A stretch of 64,000 nt of DNA, from NCBI GenBank assembly GCA_029974015.1, contig JARKUF010000002.1, positions 1 through 64,000 on the forward strand. The letters run 5' to 3'. The stretch comes from Spirochaetota bacterium. GTDB taxonomy: Bacteria > Spirochaetota > UBA4802 > JAGODF01. Below, piece after piece: positions 1-8,102 of the stretch. Position 1 is the first letter of the stretch; the number at the start of each line of letters is the position of its first letter. The notes under the pieces were generated by a model, which was not told the origin of the DNA, did no database searches, and was given only the letters and a program-made list of their open reading frames with translations. The translations under genes were made by a program, and so were the position numbers.

Positions 1-43
1 TGCATGGGTGATATGGTATGCGCCCCTGGAAAGCTATCAAAAA

Positions 44-135
44 GTGGCAGGTTTGTTCCGGAATGGGTGGCAGCCTTCTTCCGGAACGGGTGGCAGGTTT
101 ACGCCGGAATCAGTGGCAGGTTTGAGCCGGATTTT
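44..135. repeat. 23-bp tandem repeats, IS21-like terminal end
   Basis: Four consecutive 23-bp units start at 44, 67, 90 and 113, each opening with GTGGCAG and carrying a CCGGA core. Multiple short terminal repeats of this type are characteristic of IS21-family ends, where they serve as transposase binding sites. The rest of the element (istA/istB) would lie left of the window. The period is seen directly; the IS21 assignment is inference, since no transposase is visible here. Confidence 0.5.
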
Positions 136-182
136 GCAATATTTATTTCACGATGCTGTATATTTGAATTTATCAGACTTGA

Positions 183-425
183 GAAGAGGTTAACTGGCAT
201 GTTCGGTCGGAGTATAAAAAAACCATCATCGATGACGTTAAGAAACTTTCATTGAGCCAGCAAAAAAGGCTTCATGATTACGCTCGCGCCATGATTATTT
301 CTCGTCCCGTCGGTTCAAAGGGGACCGATCTGTTGAGGTTCTCCGGCTCCTTTGACAAGAAGTCCCTCCGGGAGATGAGCGAGGCAATCAAGGATTGCGA
401 AAGGATTGAAGACATTGAGTGGTAA
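183..425 (+). pseudogene. VapB-like antitoxin remnant lacking its start
   Basis: An open frame running from just after a stop at 180 to TAA at 423-425 encodes about 80 residues without a plausible ATG or GTG start. It contains DVKKLSLSQQKRLHDYA and ends in ERIEDIEW. The charged C-terminal part with SGSFDK and the acidic tail resemble small antitoxins that pair with PIN-domain toxins. It lies directly upstream of a PIN-domain fragment in the same orientation. The missing 5' end next to IS21-like repeats suggests truncation by insertion. The antitoxin call is inference from context and general character. Confidence 0.45.
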
Positions 426-442
426 TTTCCTCCTCAGACCTT

Positions 443-641
443 GATTCCGATATTTCCACGGCAAAGGAGTACGGCGATATTAAAAAACCATCTGCGCAGT
501 AAAGGCAGACCTGTGCCGGAAAACGATATCTGGATTGCCGCGGTCGCTAAACAGTATGATTTAACCCTCATCACGTCGGATTCCCATTTTGAAGAAATAT
601 CGGGATTGAAGGTTATTGTACGGAAATTGCCCGACCGTTAA
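443..641 (+). pseudogene. VapC-type PIN toxin, truncated and frameshifted
   Basis: VapC toxins are PIN-domain ribonucleases. The C-terminal half is recognisable: ISTAKEYGDIK in one frame continues as NHLRSKGRPVPENDIWIAA in another, followed by LITSDSHFEEISGL. The frame change falls in the A-run at about 481-487. The PENDIWIAA and TSD segments carry the distal acidic residues of the PIN active site. The N-terminal part with the first catalytic Asp is absent, so the gene cannot make a working toxin. It follows the antitoxin remnant by under 20 bases. Confidence 0.65.
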
Positions 642-693
642 TAACAATAACCGGGAATTTTATCTTCTCTCAGAACATGTATATATAACCAGA

Positions 694-740
694 GGCAACC
701 TCTAATAATTGGGTTTTTCCGCCCGCATTCGGCGGGCGGA
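694..740. repeat. Dispersed hairpin repeat, copy A
   Basis: This copy of the window's dispersed element starts with the GGCAACCTCTAATAATT edge and continues into a GC-rich hairpin, CCGCCCGC with GCGGGCGG. It lies in the gene-free stretch of about 440 bases between the VapC remnant and the next gene. Apart from this and the two copies that follow, I see nothing else there. Confidence 0.75.
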
Positions 741-931
741 GCTATTGAAATTCCTGGAGTTACATTGAAAAAAGTCTTGTCGTTTTGAAGCGGCTCGCAT
801 TTGAATATTAATAAGTGGGGGTGATAGCCCGTTATTGCAGCGGATGCGATATGCCGCAAGGGACAATAGTGGGGATTCTCGATTAGGGAGCTGTTGAAAC
901 ACCGACGTCCGAGAGCGTTATTGACCAGGGG

Positions 932-977
932 TGGCCTCTAAAAATTTGGTTTTCCGCCCATTTCCAGCAGGCGGGAA
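932..977. repeat. Dispersed hairpin repeat, degenerate copy B
   Basis: GGCCTCTAAAAATTTGGTTTTCCGCCC followed by an imperfect return arm, GGCGGGAAA. The left edge is close to the consensus but the stem has diverged, which suggests an old copy. A further hairpin copy follows about 50 bases downstream. Confidence 0.6.
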
Positions 978-1022
978 AGCTCAGTTTTTTTGATTGCCCT
1001 AAAGTCAAACTTAGAATTATGA

Positions 1023-1049
1023 TTTCCGCCCGCCACCGGCGGGCGGAAA
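1023..1049. repeat. Dispersed hairpin repeat, copy C
   Basis: A perfect 12-bp stem, TTTCCGCCCGCC with GGCGGGCGGAAA, around an ACC loop. The right flank AAGTGCTAAGC matches the right flank of better preserved copies (for example AGTGCTGAG at 17040). It ends about 30 bases before the next gene. Confidence 0.7.
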
Positions 1050-1079
1050 ATAAAAGTGCTAAGCTAGTGGGAGATTATT

Positions 1080-1418
1080 TTGATAAAAAGAAAAAAACCC
1101 ATAAACGATGAAGATATTGAAGAAATCATCCGGGACTGTTTCTGGGGGGATTATAATTATACGGTTGAAGATATAAAAAAGGAATTGGCTTCCGGAGATG
1201 AAAGATTCGGGCTATTTCTATTTTCAAAAATTTTATATAACTCCAGTTATCCATCAAAATATATCAGAAAACTATTCGACACGGATGAAGTCAGGTTATT
1301 TCTCTCAAAAATTCCAGAGAGGCGGAGCGAGAGGGAATCCCGCCGCAGACAGCTTGTACAGTTTAATGTTCTTGGCGAAGCAATTGATATTAAAGGTCTG
1401 AAATGGCGGATCAGATAG
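1080..1418 (+). CDS. Hypothetical partner protein of an AbiEii-type toxin
   Basis: A 112-residue hydrophilic protein from a TTG start preceded by GTGGGAG at suitable spacing. It has no signal peptide or membrane segment. It overlaps the start of the downstream nucleotidyltransferase gene by 16 bases, so the two are translationally coupled. Small proteins of this size and character (here SGDERFGLFLFSKIL and SSYPSKYIRKLF) often precede AbiEii-type genes and are presumed antitoxins. That role is inference. The low GC content relative to the rest of the window supports horizontal acquisition. Confidence 0.6.
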   Translation: MIKRKKPINDEDIEEIIRDCFWGDYNYTVEDIKKELASGDERFGLFLFSKILYNSSYPSKYIRKLFDTDEVRLFLSKIPERRSERESRRRQLVQFNVLGEAIDIKGLKWRIR

Positions 1419-1999
1419 ATTACAGAAAATTATATCAGGTGCAGAATGAAGTACTTGATGTGGTTTTTTCCGATGAGAGTATTTTCTACCTCACTGGGGG
1501 TACATGTATTAACAGGTTTTATTCTGAAAAAAGATATTCTGACGATCTTGATTTTTTTACTAATGACAATAATCTTTTCAGGGAGTACATTCGGATTATT
1601 TTTAATAGTTTTGATGAAAATGAAATTGCTTATGAGACTGTTGCAGACTCAAAGGATTTTGTTCGCGTAAAAATTAAAGATATTCTTAAAGTTGATTTTG
1701 TAAATGATCGCACTTATTATTACGGGCGGACTCTTAAATCCGAAAGCGGATATGTCCTTGATAATGCGATGAATATGTCGGCAAATAAGCTTTGCGCCAT
1801 AGTAGGACGGGATGAACCAAAAGATATTTTTGATCTTTTTTTGCTTTCAACATTAACAGAGTATACTTGGAAAACCATTTCTGAAATAGCACACCAAAAA
1901 GAAATATATGAAAATGATATGCTTGAATACAGGCTTAAAACTTTTCCACTATTTTTTTTGGATAAGCTTGTACTTGCTAATATGTTCATTGACATGTAG
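1403..1999 (+). pseudogene. AbiEii-type nucleotidyltransferase toxin, cut by IS630
   Basis: AbiEii-family proteins are nucleotidyltransferases acting as toxins in type IV-like toxin-antitoxin or abortive-infection systems. The signature is clear: LTGGT followed by SDDLDFF, the G-S/T and DxD nucleotidyltransferase motifs, near residues 30-52. The stop codon TAG is created by the terminal inverted repeat of the inserted IS630 element, so the frame ends prematurely at 198 codons. A plausible C-terminal continuation lies beyond the IS at 3052-3171. The catalytic part is intact, so some activity cannot be excluded, but the C-terminal region is lost. Confidence 0.75.
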
Positions 2000-3053
2000 A
2001 CATTAGTATTGTAACATGGCTTATGAAAACAAATGATGGCCGTAAATTATCCAAGAAGACTAAAGAAGAAATTCGCATCCGTGCGGTGCAACGAGTTCAA
2101 GCGGGCGAAAGCCCTGAAGTGGTAATCAAGGCGCTTGGTTATACAAGGACGGTGATTTATCGTTGGCTGGAAAAATTTGCATACGGAGGTTATGATGCCC
2201 TAAAGTCAACGAGTGCGCCTGGAAAAACTCCGAAACTGAATGCGAAACAATTAGCAAAAATCTATTCTGTTATCGTCGATAAAACTCCTGATCAATTAAA
2301 ATTTCCTTTTGCATTGTGGACGAGAGATTTAGTGAGAGAATATATTCGTCAAACGTTTAATGTTTCTTTGAGCGGGGTTTCCGTAAGTCGCTTACTTGCA
2401 AAGATGGGTTTGTCGCCACAAAAACCACTAATGCGAGCTTACCAGCAGGATGAAACGCTCGTAAAAACATGGACGACAAAAGAATTTCCAGCTATAAAAA
2501 AGCTCGCAAAGCGTGAAAAAGCCGATATTTTCTTCGGTGATGAGGCTGGAGTACGATCTGACAATCACATTGGAACAACGTGGGCCCCCATTGGAAAAAC
2601 ACCAATTGTTAAGACAACCGGTGCTCGATTTGGTGTCAATATTATTTCAGCAATTAGTCCTCGTGGCAGAATGCAATTTATGATTACCAAAGGGAAATTC
2701 AATTCTGATATATTTATAGAATTTCTAAAGAATTTACTCCGTTATAAACGGAAAAAAATATTTTTAATTGTCGATGGGCATCCAACACATAAGTCAAAGA
2801 AGGTAGCGGAGTTTGTTAATGAGAATAAAGATAAACTTCGGTTATTTATCCTGCCGCCCTATTCGCCTGAATTGAACCCGGATGAATTAGTTTGGAATAC
2901 GTTGAAGCAGAATATTGGAAGAAAAAAAGTTAGCGGACCAGATGACTTGCTTTCTAAGGTTGTTGACTTTTTAAATGCGATGGTTGCTGATGTAGCTTTG
3001 GTGGCGTCATTTTTTCAAGAAAAACATGTTTCGTATATAATTTAATGTCTACA
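1995..3053 (+). mobile_element. IS630-family insertion sequence
   Basis: The ends are inverted repeats, TGTAGACATTA at 1995-2005 and TAATGTCTACA at 3043-3053. The TA dinucleotides at the ends fit the TA target duplication of IS630/Tc1-mariner elements. The element carries one full-length transposase and sits inside the AbiEii-type gene. Its intact frame and clean ends suggest recent insertion. Confidence 0.85.
2023..3045 (+). CDS. IS630-family transposase
   Basis: A 340-residue transposase that catalyses cut-and-paste movement of the surrounding IS. The N-terminal part is a helix-turn-helix region (VIKALGYTRTVIYRWLEKF, about 35-55) followed by a winged-helix linker. The DDE catalytic domain shows FFGDEAG (first Asp), LIVDGHPTH (second Asp) and PYSPELNPDELVW (final acidic residue). 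Length is typical for the family. There is no frameshift, so it is probably functional. The stop codon lies inside the right inverted repeat region. Confidence 0.9.
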   Translation: MKTNDGRKLSKKTKEEIRIRAVQRVQAGESPEVVIKALGYTRTVIYRWLEKFAYGGYDALKSTSAPGKTPKLNAKQLAKIYSVIVDKTPDQLKFPFALWTRDLVREYIRQTFNVSLSGVSVSRLLAKMGLSPQKPLMRAYQQDETLVKTWTTKEFPAIKKLAKREKADIFFGDEAGVRSDNHIGTTWAPIGKTPIVKTTGARFGVNIISAISPRGRMQFMITKGKFNSDIFIEFLKNLLRYKRKKIFLIVDGHPTHKSKKVAEFVNENKDKLRLFILPPYSPELNPDELVWNTLKQNIGRKKVSGPDDLLSKVVDFLNAMVADVALVASFFQEKHVSYII

Positions 3054-3171
3054 TATCAAAGAACACGTTAGTAAAGACCGGAGTTTTTTATCTGTTCTAA
3101 AATCGAACTACCATATTATGGTTGATGATATTATTCATGGGAATAATAATAGTCTCTTTAGTAGAGTTTAA
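3052..3171 (+). pseudogene. Displaced C-terminal tail of the AbiEii-type gene
   Basis: Directly after the IS right end a frame reads HIKEHVSKDRSFLSVL and ends with MVDDIIHGNNNSLFSRV and a stop. An acidic motif of the type DDIxxGxDNSL is typical of the C-terminus of AbiEii-like nucleotidyltransferases, so this is most likely the piece separated by the IS. Its frame differs from that expected after simple removal of the IS with one TA copy, so a further small change may have occurred. The remaining sequence up to about 3260 shows no gene. Confidence 0.5.
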
Positions 3172-3289
3172 GTAAGGACAAGCTCTAAAAATTAAATTTT
3201 TAAAAATCAATAAAAAACAGGTTTACAATAGCATAAGGGATAATTCAATATGTAAAAATGAAACCGTTTTGTTTAGATATTATACTTAT

Positions 3290-3420
3290 TTTGTTTTCGT
3301 ACCTCGTGCCGAAGAAAAAAACATCTGGATTTTCGGGGGCGGCGATGGTATCTCATTTAAAGGTAATTCGAAATATTTGCTGCTTTATTGCCTTCGCGAA
3401 AAAAAAGAGGCGCTTCTTTT
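3290..3420 (+). pseudogene. CDP-glycerol glycerophosphotransferase N-terminal fragment
   Basis: In one frame the sequence EEKNIWIFGGG followed by SFKGNSKYLLLY resembles the N-terminal entry of TagB/TagF-type CDP-glycerol glycerophosphotransferases, which transfer glycerol phosphate units to cell-surface polymers. Only about 40 residues are recognisable, without a convincing start, and the frame then loses the similarity. It appears joined to a TagD-like fragment. Family assignment is from memory of the motif and moderately secure. Confidence 0.4.
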
Positions 3421-3423
3421 CTT

Positions 3424-3666
3424 ACATACGAACACAGAAAATTTATTCTCGAAGCTATCAGATACGTTGATCTCGTTATACCAGAATACGATTGGGAGCA
3501 AAAGCGCGATGATGTTATAAAACATAATATTGACATCTTTGTTATGGGTGATGACTGGGAGGGTAAATTTGACTTTCTAAAAGAGGTCTGCGAAGTTGTC
3601 TACCTTGAAAGAACGAAAGATATATCGACTACCATGCTTAAAGAGATGTTCAATACAAAAACATAA
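3424..3666 (+). pseudogene. Glycerol-3-phosphate cytidylyltransferase C-terminal fragment
   Basis: TagD-type enzymes make CDP-glycerol from CTP and glycerol 3-phosphate. This fragment has YEHRKFILEAIRYVDLVIP, FVMGDDWEGKFDF and the signature RTKDISTT, all typical of the C-terminal half. The N-terminal half with the HxGH CTP-binding motif is missing; upstream there is instead a glycerophosphotransferase-like fragment. The open frame starts at 3388 but similarity begins near 3424. It is best read as the remains of a surface-polymer locus after deletion. Confidence 0.65.
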
Positions 3667-3770
3667 AATCGTCAGTTCAGAGTTTCTGGTTTTATACGGT
3701 AACATCTAACCGGGATATCGCCCAACCTCATGCGGGCCCCATAGTCCGGGGAAAAGCGGGCGCGGCTGAG

Positions 3771-5507
3771 CTATGCTTTCTTCTCGATTTTCGCCCAGGT
3801 GTCCTTTAGGGACACGGTCCTGTTGAACACCGGCTTCTGGGGCGAGGAATCGACCGGGTCGGCGCAGAAATATCCCTGGCGCATGAACTGGAAGCGGTCT
3901 CCCGGATTCGCGTTTTTCAGCGAAGGCTCCAGACGGCATCCCGTAAGCACCACAAGGGATTCCGGGTTCAGGTTGTCCCTGTAATCGCCCCCCTCGGGGA
4001 CATCTTCGGGATTGTCCTTTGTAAAAAGATGGTCATAGAGCCGCACCTCCGATTCTATTGAATGGGGGGCCGAAACCCAGTGAAGGGTGCCCTTCACCTT
4101 CCGGTCCGCGAGCGCGGCCCCGCTTCTGGTCTCGGGGTCGTAAGTGCAGTGGATTTCCTTAATGGAACCGTCAGCGTTTTTCACCGCTTCGACGCATTTG
4201 ATGATGTAAGCGCTCTTGAGGCGAACCTCTTGGCCCGGCGCGAGGCGGAAGAACTTCTTCGGCGGGTCTTCCCTGAAATCGTCCTCTTCGATATAGAGTT
4301 CCCTGGAAAAGGGGACCATCCGAGTTCCGGCCGCCGGGTCTTCGGGATTGTTTTCCGTCTCAAGCTCTTCCACCCGGCCTTCAGGATAGTTGGTGAGCAC
4401 CACCTTCACGGGGCGAAGCACCGCCATGACCCGTTTGGCCCTGCGGTTTAAGTCTTCCCGGAGGCAATGCTCAAGGAGGCCTACATCAACGGTGCTGTCC
4501 GCCTTGGCGACGCCTATGCGCTCGGCAAAGTCCCGGATCGCTTCCGGGGTGTAGCCGCGCCGGCGGAGCCCCGCGATGGTGGGCATTCTCGGGTCGTCCC
4601 ATCCGGCCACGTACTTCTTCTGCACAAGCTCCAGGAGCTTTCGCTTGCTCATCAGCGTGCGGGTGAGATTGAGGCGCGCGAACTCGATCTGGCGCGGTGT
4701 GGATTTCACCGGGAGCTGGTTGATGAACCAGTCATATAGAGGGCGGTTGTTTTCGAATTCCAGGGTGCAGATGGAGTGGGTGATCATTTCGAGGGAGTCG
4801 GACAGCCCGTGGGTGAAGTCGTACATCGGGTAGATGCACCATTTGTTCCCCGTCCGGTGGTGTTCGGCCCGCTGGATGCGGTACATCACCGGGTCCCGCA
4901 TGATGATGTAGCCCGATGCCATGTCGATTTTGGCCCGGAGGGTCCGCGAGCCGTCGGGGAATTCCCCGGCCCGCATGCGGCGGAAGAGGTCGAGGTTTTC
5001 CTCCACGGAGCGGCCGCGGTAGGAGCTCTCCTTTCCGGGGGTCTTCAGGGTCCCCCGGTATTCCCGCATCTCGTCGGGTGAGAGGTCGCAGACATAGGCC
5101 TTCCCGTCTTTTATGAGGATTTCCGCGTATTCGTAAAGCTGTTCGAAATAATCCGAGGCGTAGTACATACGGTCTTCCCAGTCGAAGCCGAGCCAGCGGA
5201 CGTCCTCCTGGATGGAGTCCACGTATTCGGTGTCCTCCTTGCTCGGGTTCGTATCGTCGAAGCGGAGGTTGCAGAGGCCATTGTATTCCTTTGCGAGGCC
5301 GAAGTTCAGGCAAATAGACTTCGCGTGGCCTATGTGAAGGTATCCGTTCGGCTCCGGTGGGAAGCGTGTGTGGACCCGGCCGCCGTTTTTACCGAGCCGC
5401 AAATCTTCGTTGATTATCTCCTTGATGAAGTTCGAAGGGCGCTTTCCCCGGGTATCAACCTCTTCCGAAACAGTGGGCTTTTCGCTTTCGCTTCCTGATG
5501 ATGCCAT
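3771..5507 (-). CDS. glnS: Glutaminyl-tRNA synthetase
   Basis: Class I aminoacyl-tRNA synthetase that charges tRNA-Gln in the cytoplasm. [15 protein letters not shown] (about residue 50) holds the HIGH-type ATP motif, and LMSKRKL is the KMSKS-type loop. The C-terminal beta-barrel anticodon-binding region is complete, giving 578 residues, close to the usual length. I chose ATG at 5507 because GCAGGAGAGGCAGGAC provides a good ribosome site; the longer open frame adds 30 unlike residues. It is divergent from gltX. A dedicated glnS suggests that direct tRNA-Gln charging is used. Confidence 0.95.
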   Translation of the reverse strand: MASSGSESEKPTVSEEVDTRGKRPSNFIKEIINEDLRLGKNGGRVHTRFPPEPNGYLHIGHAKSICLNFGLAKEYNGLCNLRFDDTNPSKEDTEYVDSIQEDVRWLGFDWEDRMYYASDYFEQLYEYAEILIKDGKAYVCDLSPDEMREYRGTLKTPGKESSYRGRSVEENLDLFRRMRAGEFPDGSRTLRAKIDMASGYIIMRDPVMYRIQRAEHHRTGNKWCIYPMYDFTHGLSDSLEMITHSICTLEFENNRPLYDWFINQLPVKSTPRQIEFARLNLTRTLMSKRKLLELVQKKYVAGWDDPRMPTIAGLRRRGYTPEAIRDFAERIGVAKADSTVDVGLLEHCLREDLNRRAKRVMAVLRPVKVVLTNYPEGRVEELETENNPEDPAAGTRMVPFSRELYIEEDDFREDPPKKFFRLAPGQEVRLKSAYIIKCVEAVKNADGSIKEIHCTYDPETRSGAALADRKVKGTLHWVSAPHSIESEVRLYDHLFTKDNPEDVPEGGDYRDNLNPESLVVLTGCRLEPSLKNANPGDRFQFMRQGYFCADPVDSSPQKPVFNRTVSLKDTWAKIEKKA

Positions 5508-5795
5508 GTCCTGCCTCTCCTGCGGCGGCCCCGTCAAAGGCGGGGCCTGAATGAACTCTCCTGTACGGTGTGTAGCGGCAGGAGGGCTGTCAAGCAAAAA
5601 GAGCCGGTTTCATCATTGGAACGGAAGCCGGGGAACAGGGCAAAAATGATGTCCGGCCTCTGCCGGCTTCTGATGGAAGAAGGAGTAAAATTGTCCCGGT
5701 AAACTCCCGAAATTAATTGCCCCGTATGGGGATAAACTTTATTGACGCCCCGAACTTCGGTGATATGCCTTGCCGGAGACCAGGGAGGTATTTCA

Positions 5796-7235
5796 ATGAG
5801 ACTTCGCTTCGCCCCAAGCCCCACGGGTTTTCTTCATATCGGCAATGCCCGCACCGCAATACTTAACCACCTCATCGCGAAAAAATACGGGGCGGCCCTG
5901 GTGCTCCGTATCGAGGATACGGACATGGAGCGCTCCAGCAGGGAATCCGAGGAGTCCATATTAAAAGACCTCACATGGCTGGGGGTCCGCTGGCACGAAG
6001 GGCCCGACCGGGGGGGCGAGTACGGCCCCTATCGCCAGTCAGAGCGCTTCGATATTTACAGGGAGTACAGTGAAAGGCTTCTTGCCGGGGGGAAGGCGTA
6101 TCACTGCTTCTGCACCGCCGGGGAGCTCGATGAGATGAGGAAAGCTTCGGCTGAAACGGGCTCCTACGAATACTCTGGGCGATGCAGGGACCTATCCGAA
6201 GAAGAGAAAAAAGCCTTCCTGGCAGAGGGGAGGAAACCTACCGTCCGGTTCCGCGTCCCCGAGGGGGAAACCGTCATCGTTGACGATATCATCAAGGGGC
6301 GCGTTGTCTTCTCCAGCGAAAATATCGGCGGTGACTTCATCATCGTCAGGTCCGATGGGGTCCCGGTGTACAACTACATCGTCATCATCGACGACGCCCT
6401 GATGAAAATAACCCATGTAGTGCGGGGGGAGGACCACCTCTCCAATACGCCGAAGCAGGTCCTCATCGCCCGGGCCCTGGGGCTCCCTGTGCCTCAGTAC
6501 GCCCATCTCTCCCTGGTGATGGGGGACGACAGAAAGAAGCTCTCGAAGCGCCACGGCATCACTTCCGTGGACATGTACCGCAGGGAGGGGTATCTTCCCG
6601 AATCGCTTTTGAATTATCTTGCCATGCTGGGATGGGCCGCCGAGGGTGGTGTGGAGATAATGCCCGAGGACGAAATCGCCGCCCAGATTGAAATTGGGAA
6701 GCTCGCAAAGAGCGCCGCGGTCTTCGATTTTCAGAAACTTCGCTGGATGAACGGTTCTTATATCAGGCAGTATCCTCAGGAGCGTCTGCTGGAGCTAATT
6801 GAGCCATATATCAATGAAGCCGGTTTCGATACGAAAAGCGTCGAAAGGCCCTGGCTCTCTGAGGTCGTCGCCCTGCTGAAGGGTTATTGCGAAACCCTGC
6901 CCGACATTCAAAAGCTCATCGGCATGTTCATGGCCGACGTAAACGAGCCCGATGCGGAGTCCGATGCTCTCCTCCGCCAGGAAAACGCGAAAGCGGTAAT
7001 CCGGGAGGCCCGAATGCTTTTTGAAGGGGAAATCACCGCGGAGAATTTCTTTTCAGGCTTGGGCGACAGGATAAAAGCGGGGACAGGACTAAAGGGGAAG
7101 GACCTCTTTCATTCCATGCGGGCCCTCCTCACCGGGAGGCTCAAGGGGCCGGAGCTCGACCGGGCACTTCCTCTAATAGGTTTCGAAAGGTGCCGCAAAA
7201 GGGTGGAGTACGCATATCGGAAGTACGCGCAGTAG
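5796..7235 (+). CDS. gltX: Glutamyl-tRNA synthetase
   Basis: Class I synthetase that ligates glutamate to tRNA-Glu. The N-terminus reads RFAPSPTGFLHIGNAR (HIGH motif), then IEDTD, and KKLSKRHG is the KMSKS loop at about residue 250. The C-terminal anticodon-binding helical domain follows, and 479 residues is typical. The start at 5796 follows GGGAGGT at good spacing; the track start 18 codons upstream is less likely. Its stop is followed by a dispersed hairpin repeat that could act as its terminator. It is divergent from glnS across a gap of about 290 bases in which I see no clear operator. Confidence 0.95.
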   Translation: MRLRFAPSPTGFLHIGNARTAILNHLIAKKYGAALVLRIEDTDMERSSRESEESILKDLTWLGVRWHEGPDRGGEYGPYRQSERFDIYREYSERLLAGGKAYHCFCTAGELDEMRKASAETGSYEYSGRCRDLSEEEKKAFLAEGRKPTVRFRVPEGETVIVDDIIKGRVVFSSENIGGDFIIVRSDGVPVYNYIVIIDDALMKITHVVRGEDHLSNTPKQVLIARALGLPVPQYAHLSLVMGDDRKKLSKRHGITSVDMYRREGYLPESLLNYLAMLGWAAEGGVEIMPEDEIAAQIEIGKLAKSAAVFDFQKLRWMNGSYIRQYPQERLLELIEPYINEAGFDTKSVERPWLSEVVALLKGYCETLPDIQKLIGMFMADVNEPDAESDALLRQENAKAVIREARMLFEGEITAENFFSGLGDRIKAGTGLKGKDLFHSMRALLTGRLKGPELDRALPLIGFERCRKRVEYAYRKYAQ

Positions 7236-7275
7236 CACAGCAGGCTGGAAAATATCAGTGCTGATAATTTCAATT

Positions 7276-7340
7276 GGCAACCTCTAATAATTAGGTTTTC
7301 CCGCCCGCCGAAGACGGGCGGGAAAACCTAAGTCCTGAGT
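7276..7340. repeat. Dispersed hairpin repeat, copy D
   Basis: A near-consensus left half: GGCAACCTCTAATAATTAGG, then GTTTTCCCGCCCG..CGGGCGGGAAAAC, then CTAAGTCCTGAG. The outer AGGTTTT/AAAACCT bases extend the stem to roughly 20 bp. It lies between gltX and the DUF3108-like gene. The second hairpin of the full element is not recognisable here. Confidence 0.85.
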
Positions 7341-7375
7341 ATGCCGAGGTTCTCAATTGCTATCGGGAGAGGAAT

Positions 7376-8089
7376 ATGATTGCTAATAAAAGAACTCCAG
7401 TTCGAGTCCCGGCTGTCTTTATTTTGCTAGCTCTGCTCCCATTTATTATTGGATGCTTCAATCCTCCGAGGGAACTGCCCAATGGCAGTTGGAAGTACGC
7501 TTTGCTTCTGAACGGCATTCGCGTGGGGGAGGCCGCGGTTTCAAGCCGGGCCGAAGGGAACAATCTCGTCTCCACCATGGAGCTTACCATGAAAGCCGGC
7601 GCCGTGACCAATATTTCCCGCCAAATCGTCACGGAAACCAGGGACTTTCGGCCACTGAAGCTGGAAACATATAATAAAATCATCACCGGCAAAGTCATCC
7701 AGGAAATTGATACCGTGGCCGTTTTCAACGGTAGAAAGGTCGAGCTGGTTGAGGGTGGCGAGAAACGAAGCTTTGAAATAGACCGCGACTTTTATCTGGA
7801 AGGAAATTATATTCTGGACCGGCTTATAAAGGGAGGCTTCGAAAAGGGAATGGCCGTGGAGGCGTATATCTACGAACCTTCAATTGATCCCGAGGTTCCG
7901 GTATTAATGAAGGCCCGCGTCGTGGGGCGCGAAACGATTACAATCGGCGGCGCGAGGCACGATGCCATACGGGTGGTGGAGTATATAGAAAAATTTAAAA
8001 GCTTCGATATGTTCATCGACGATAAGGGGGTCCTTCTGAAAGCCGAGCTTACCATGCTCAACTTGAATATACAGCTTGTGCGTGAATGA
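7376..8089 (+). CDS. DUF3108-like lipoprotein
   Basis: A 237-residue exported protein with an N-terminal hydrophobic segment ending in lipobox LPFIIGC (cysteine near residue 27), so it is probably a lipoprotein facing the periplasm. The mature part is beta-rich, with a repeated pattern of strands (MELTMKAGAV, RPLKLETYNKI, GARHDAIRVVEYIE) resembling DUF3108 proteins, whose biochemical role is unknown. A GGGAGAGG site precedes the ATG. The next gene starts 13 bases after its stop, so they likely form an operon with the transglutaminase-like gene. Confidence 0.7.
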   Translation: MIANKRTPVRVPAVFILLALLPFIIGCFNPPRELPNGSWKYALLLNGIRVGEAAVSSRAEGNNLVSTMELTMKAGAVTNISRQIVTETRDFRPLKLETYNKIITGKVIQEIDTVAVFNGRKVELVEGGEKRSFEIDRDFYLEGNYILDRLIKGGFEKGMAVEAYIYEPSIDPEVPVLMKARVVGRETITIGGARHDAIRVVEYIEKFKSFDMFIDDKGVLLKAELTMLNLNIQLVRE

Positions 8090-8102
8090 GGCGGACGCGC
8101 GG

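Noticed and set aside
4-255. 83-codon ORF at the left end
   Set aside because: It crosses the tandem terminal repeats and has repeat-derived composition; no family character.
694-1049. CRISPR-like array from three nearby hairpin repeats
   Set aside because: Spacing is irregular, copies are diverged and the same unit is scattered across the window; no cas genes.
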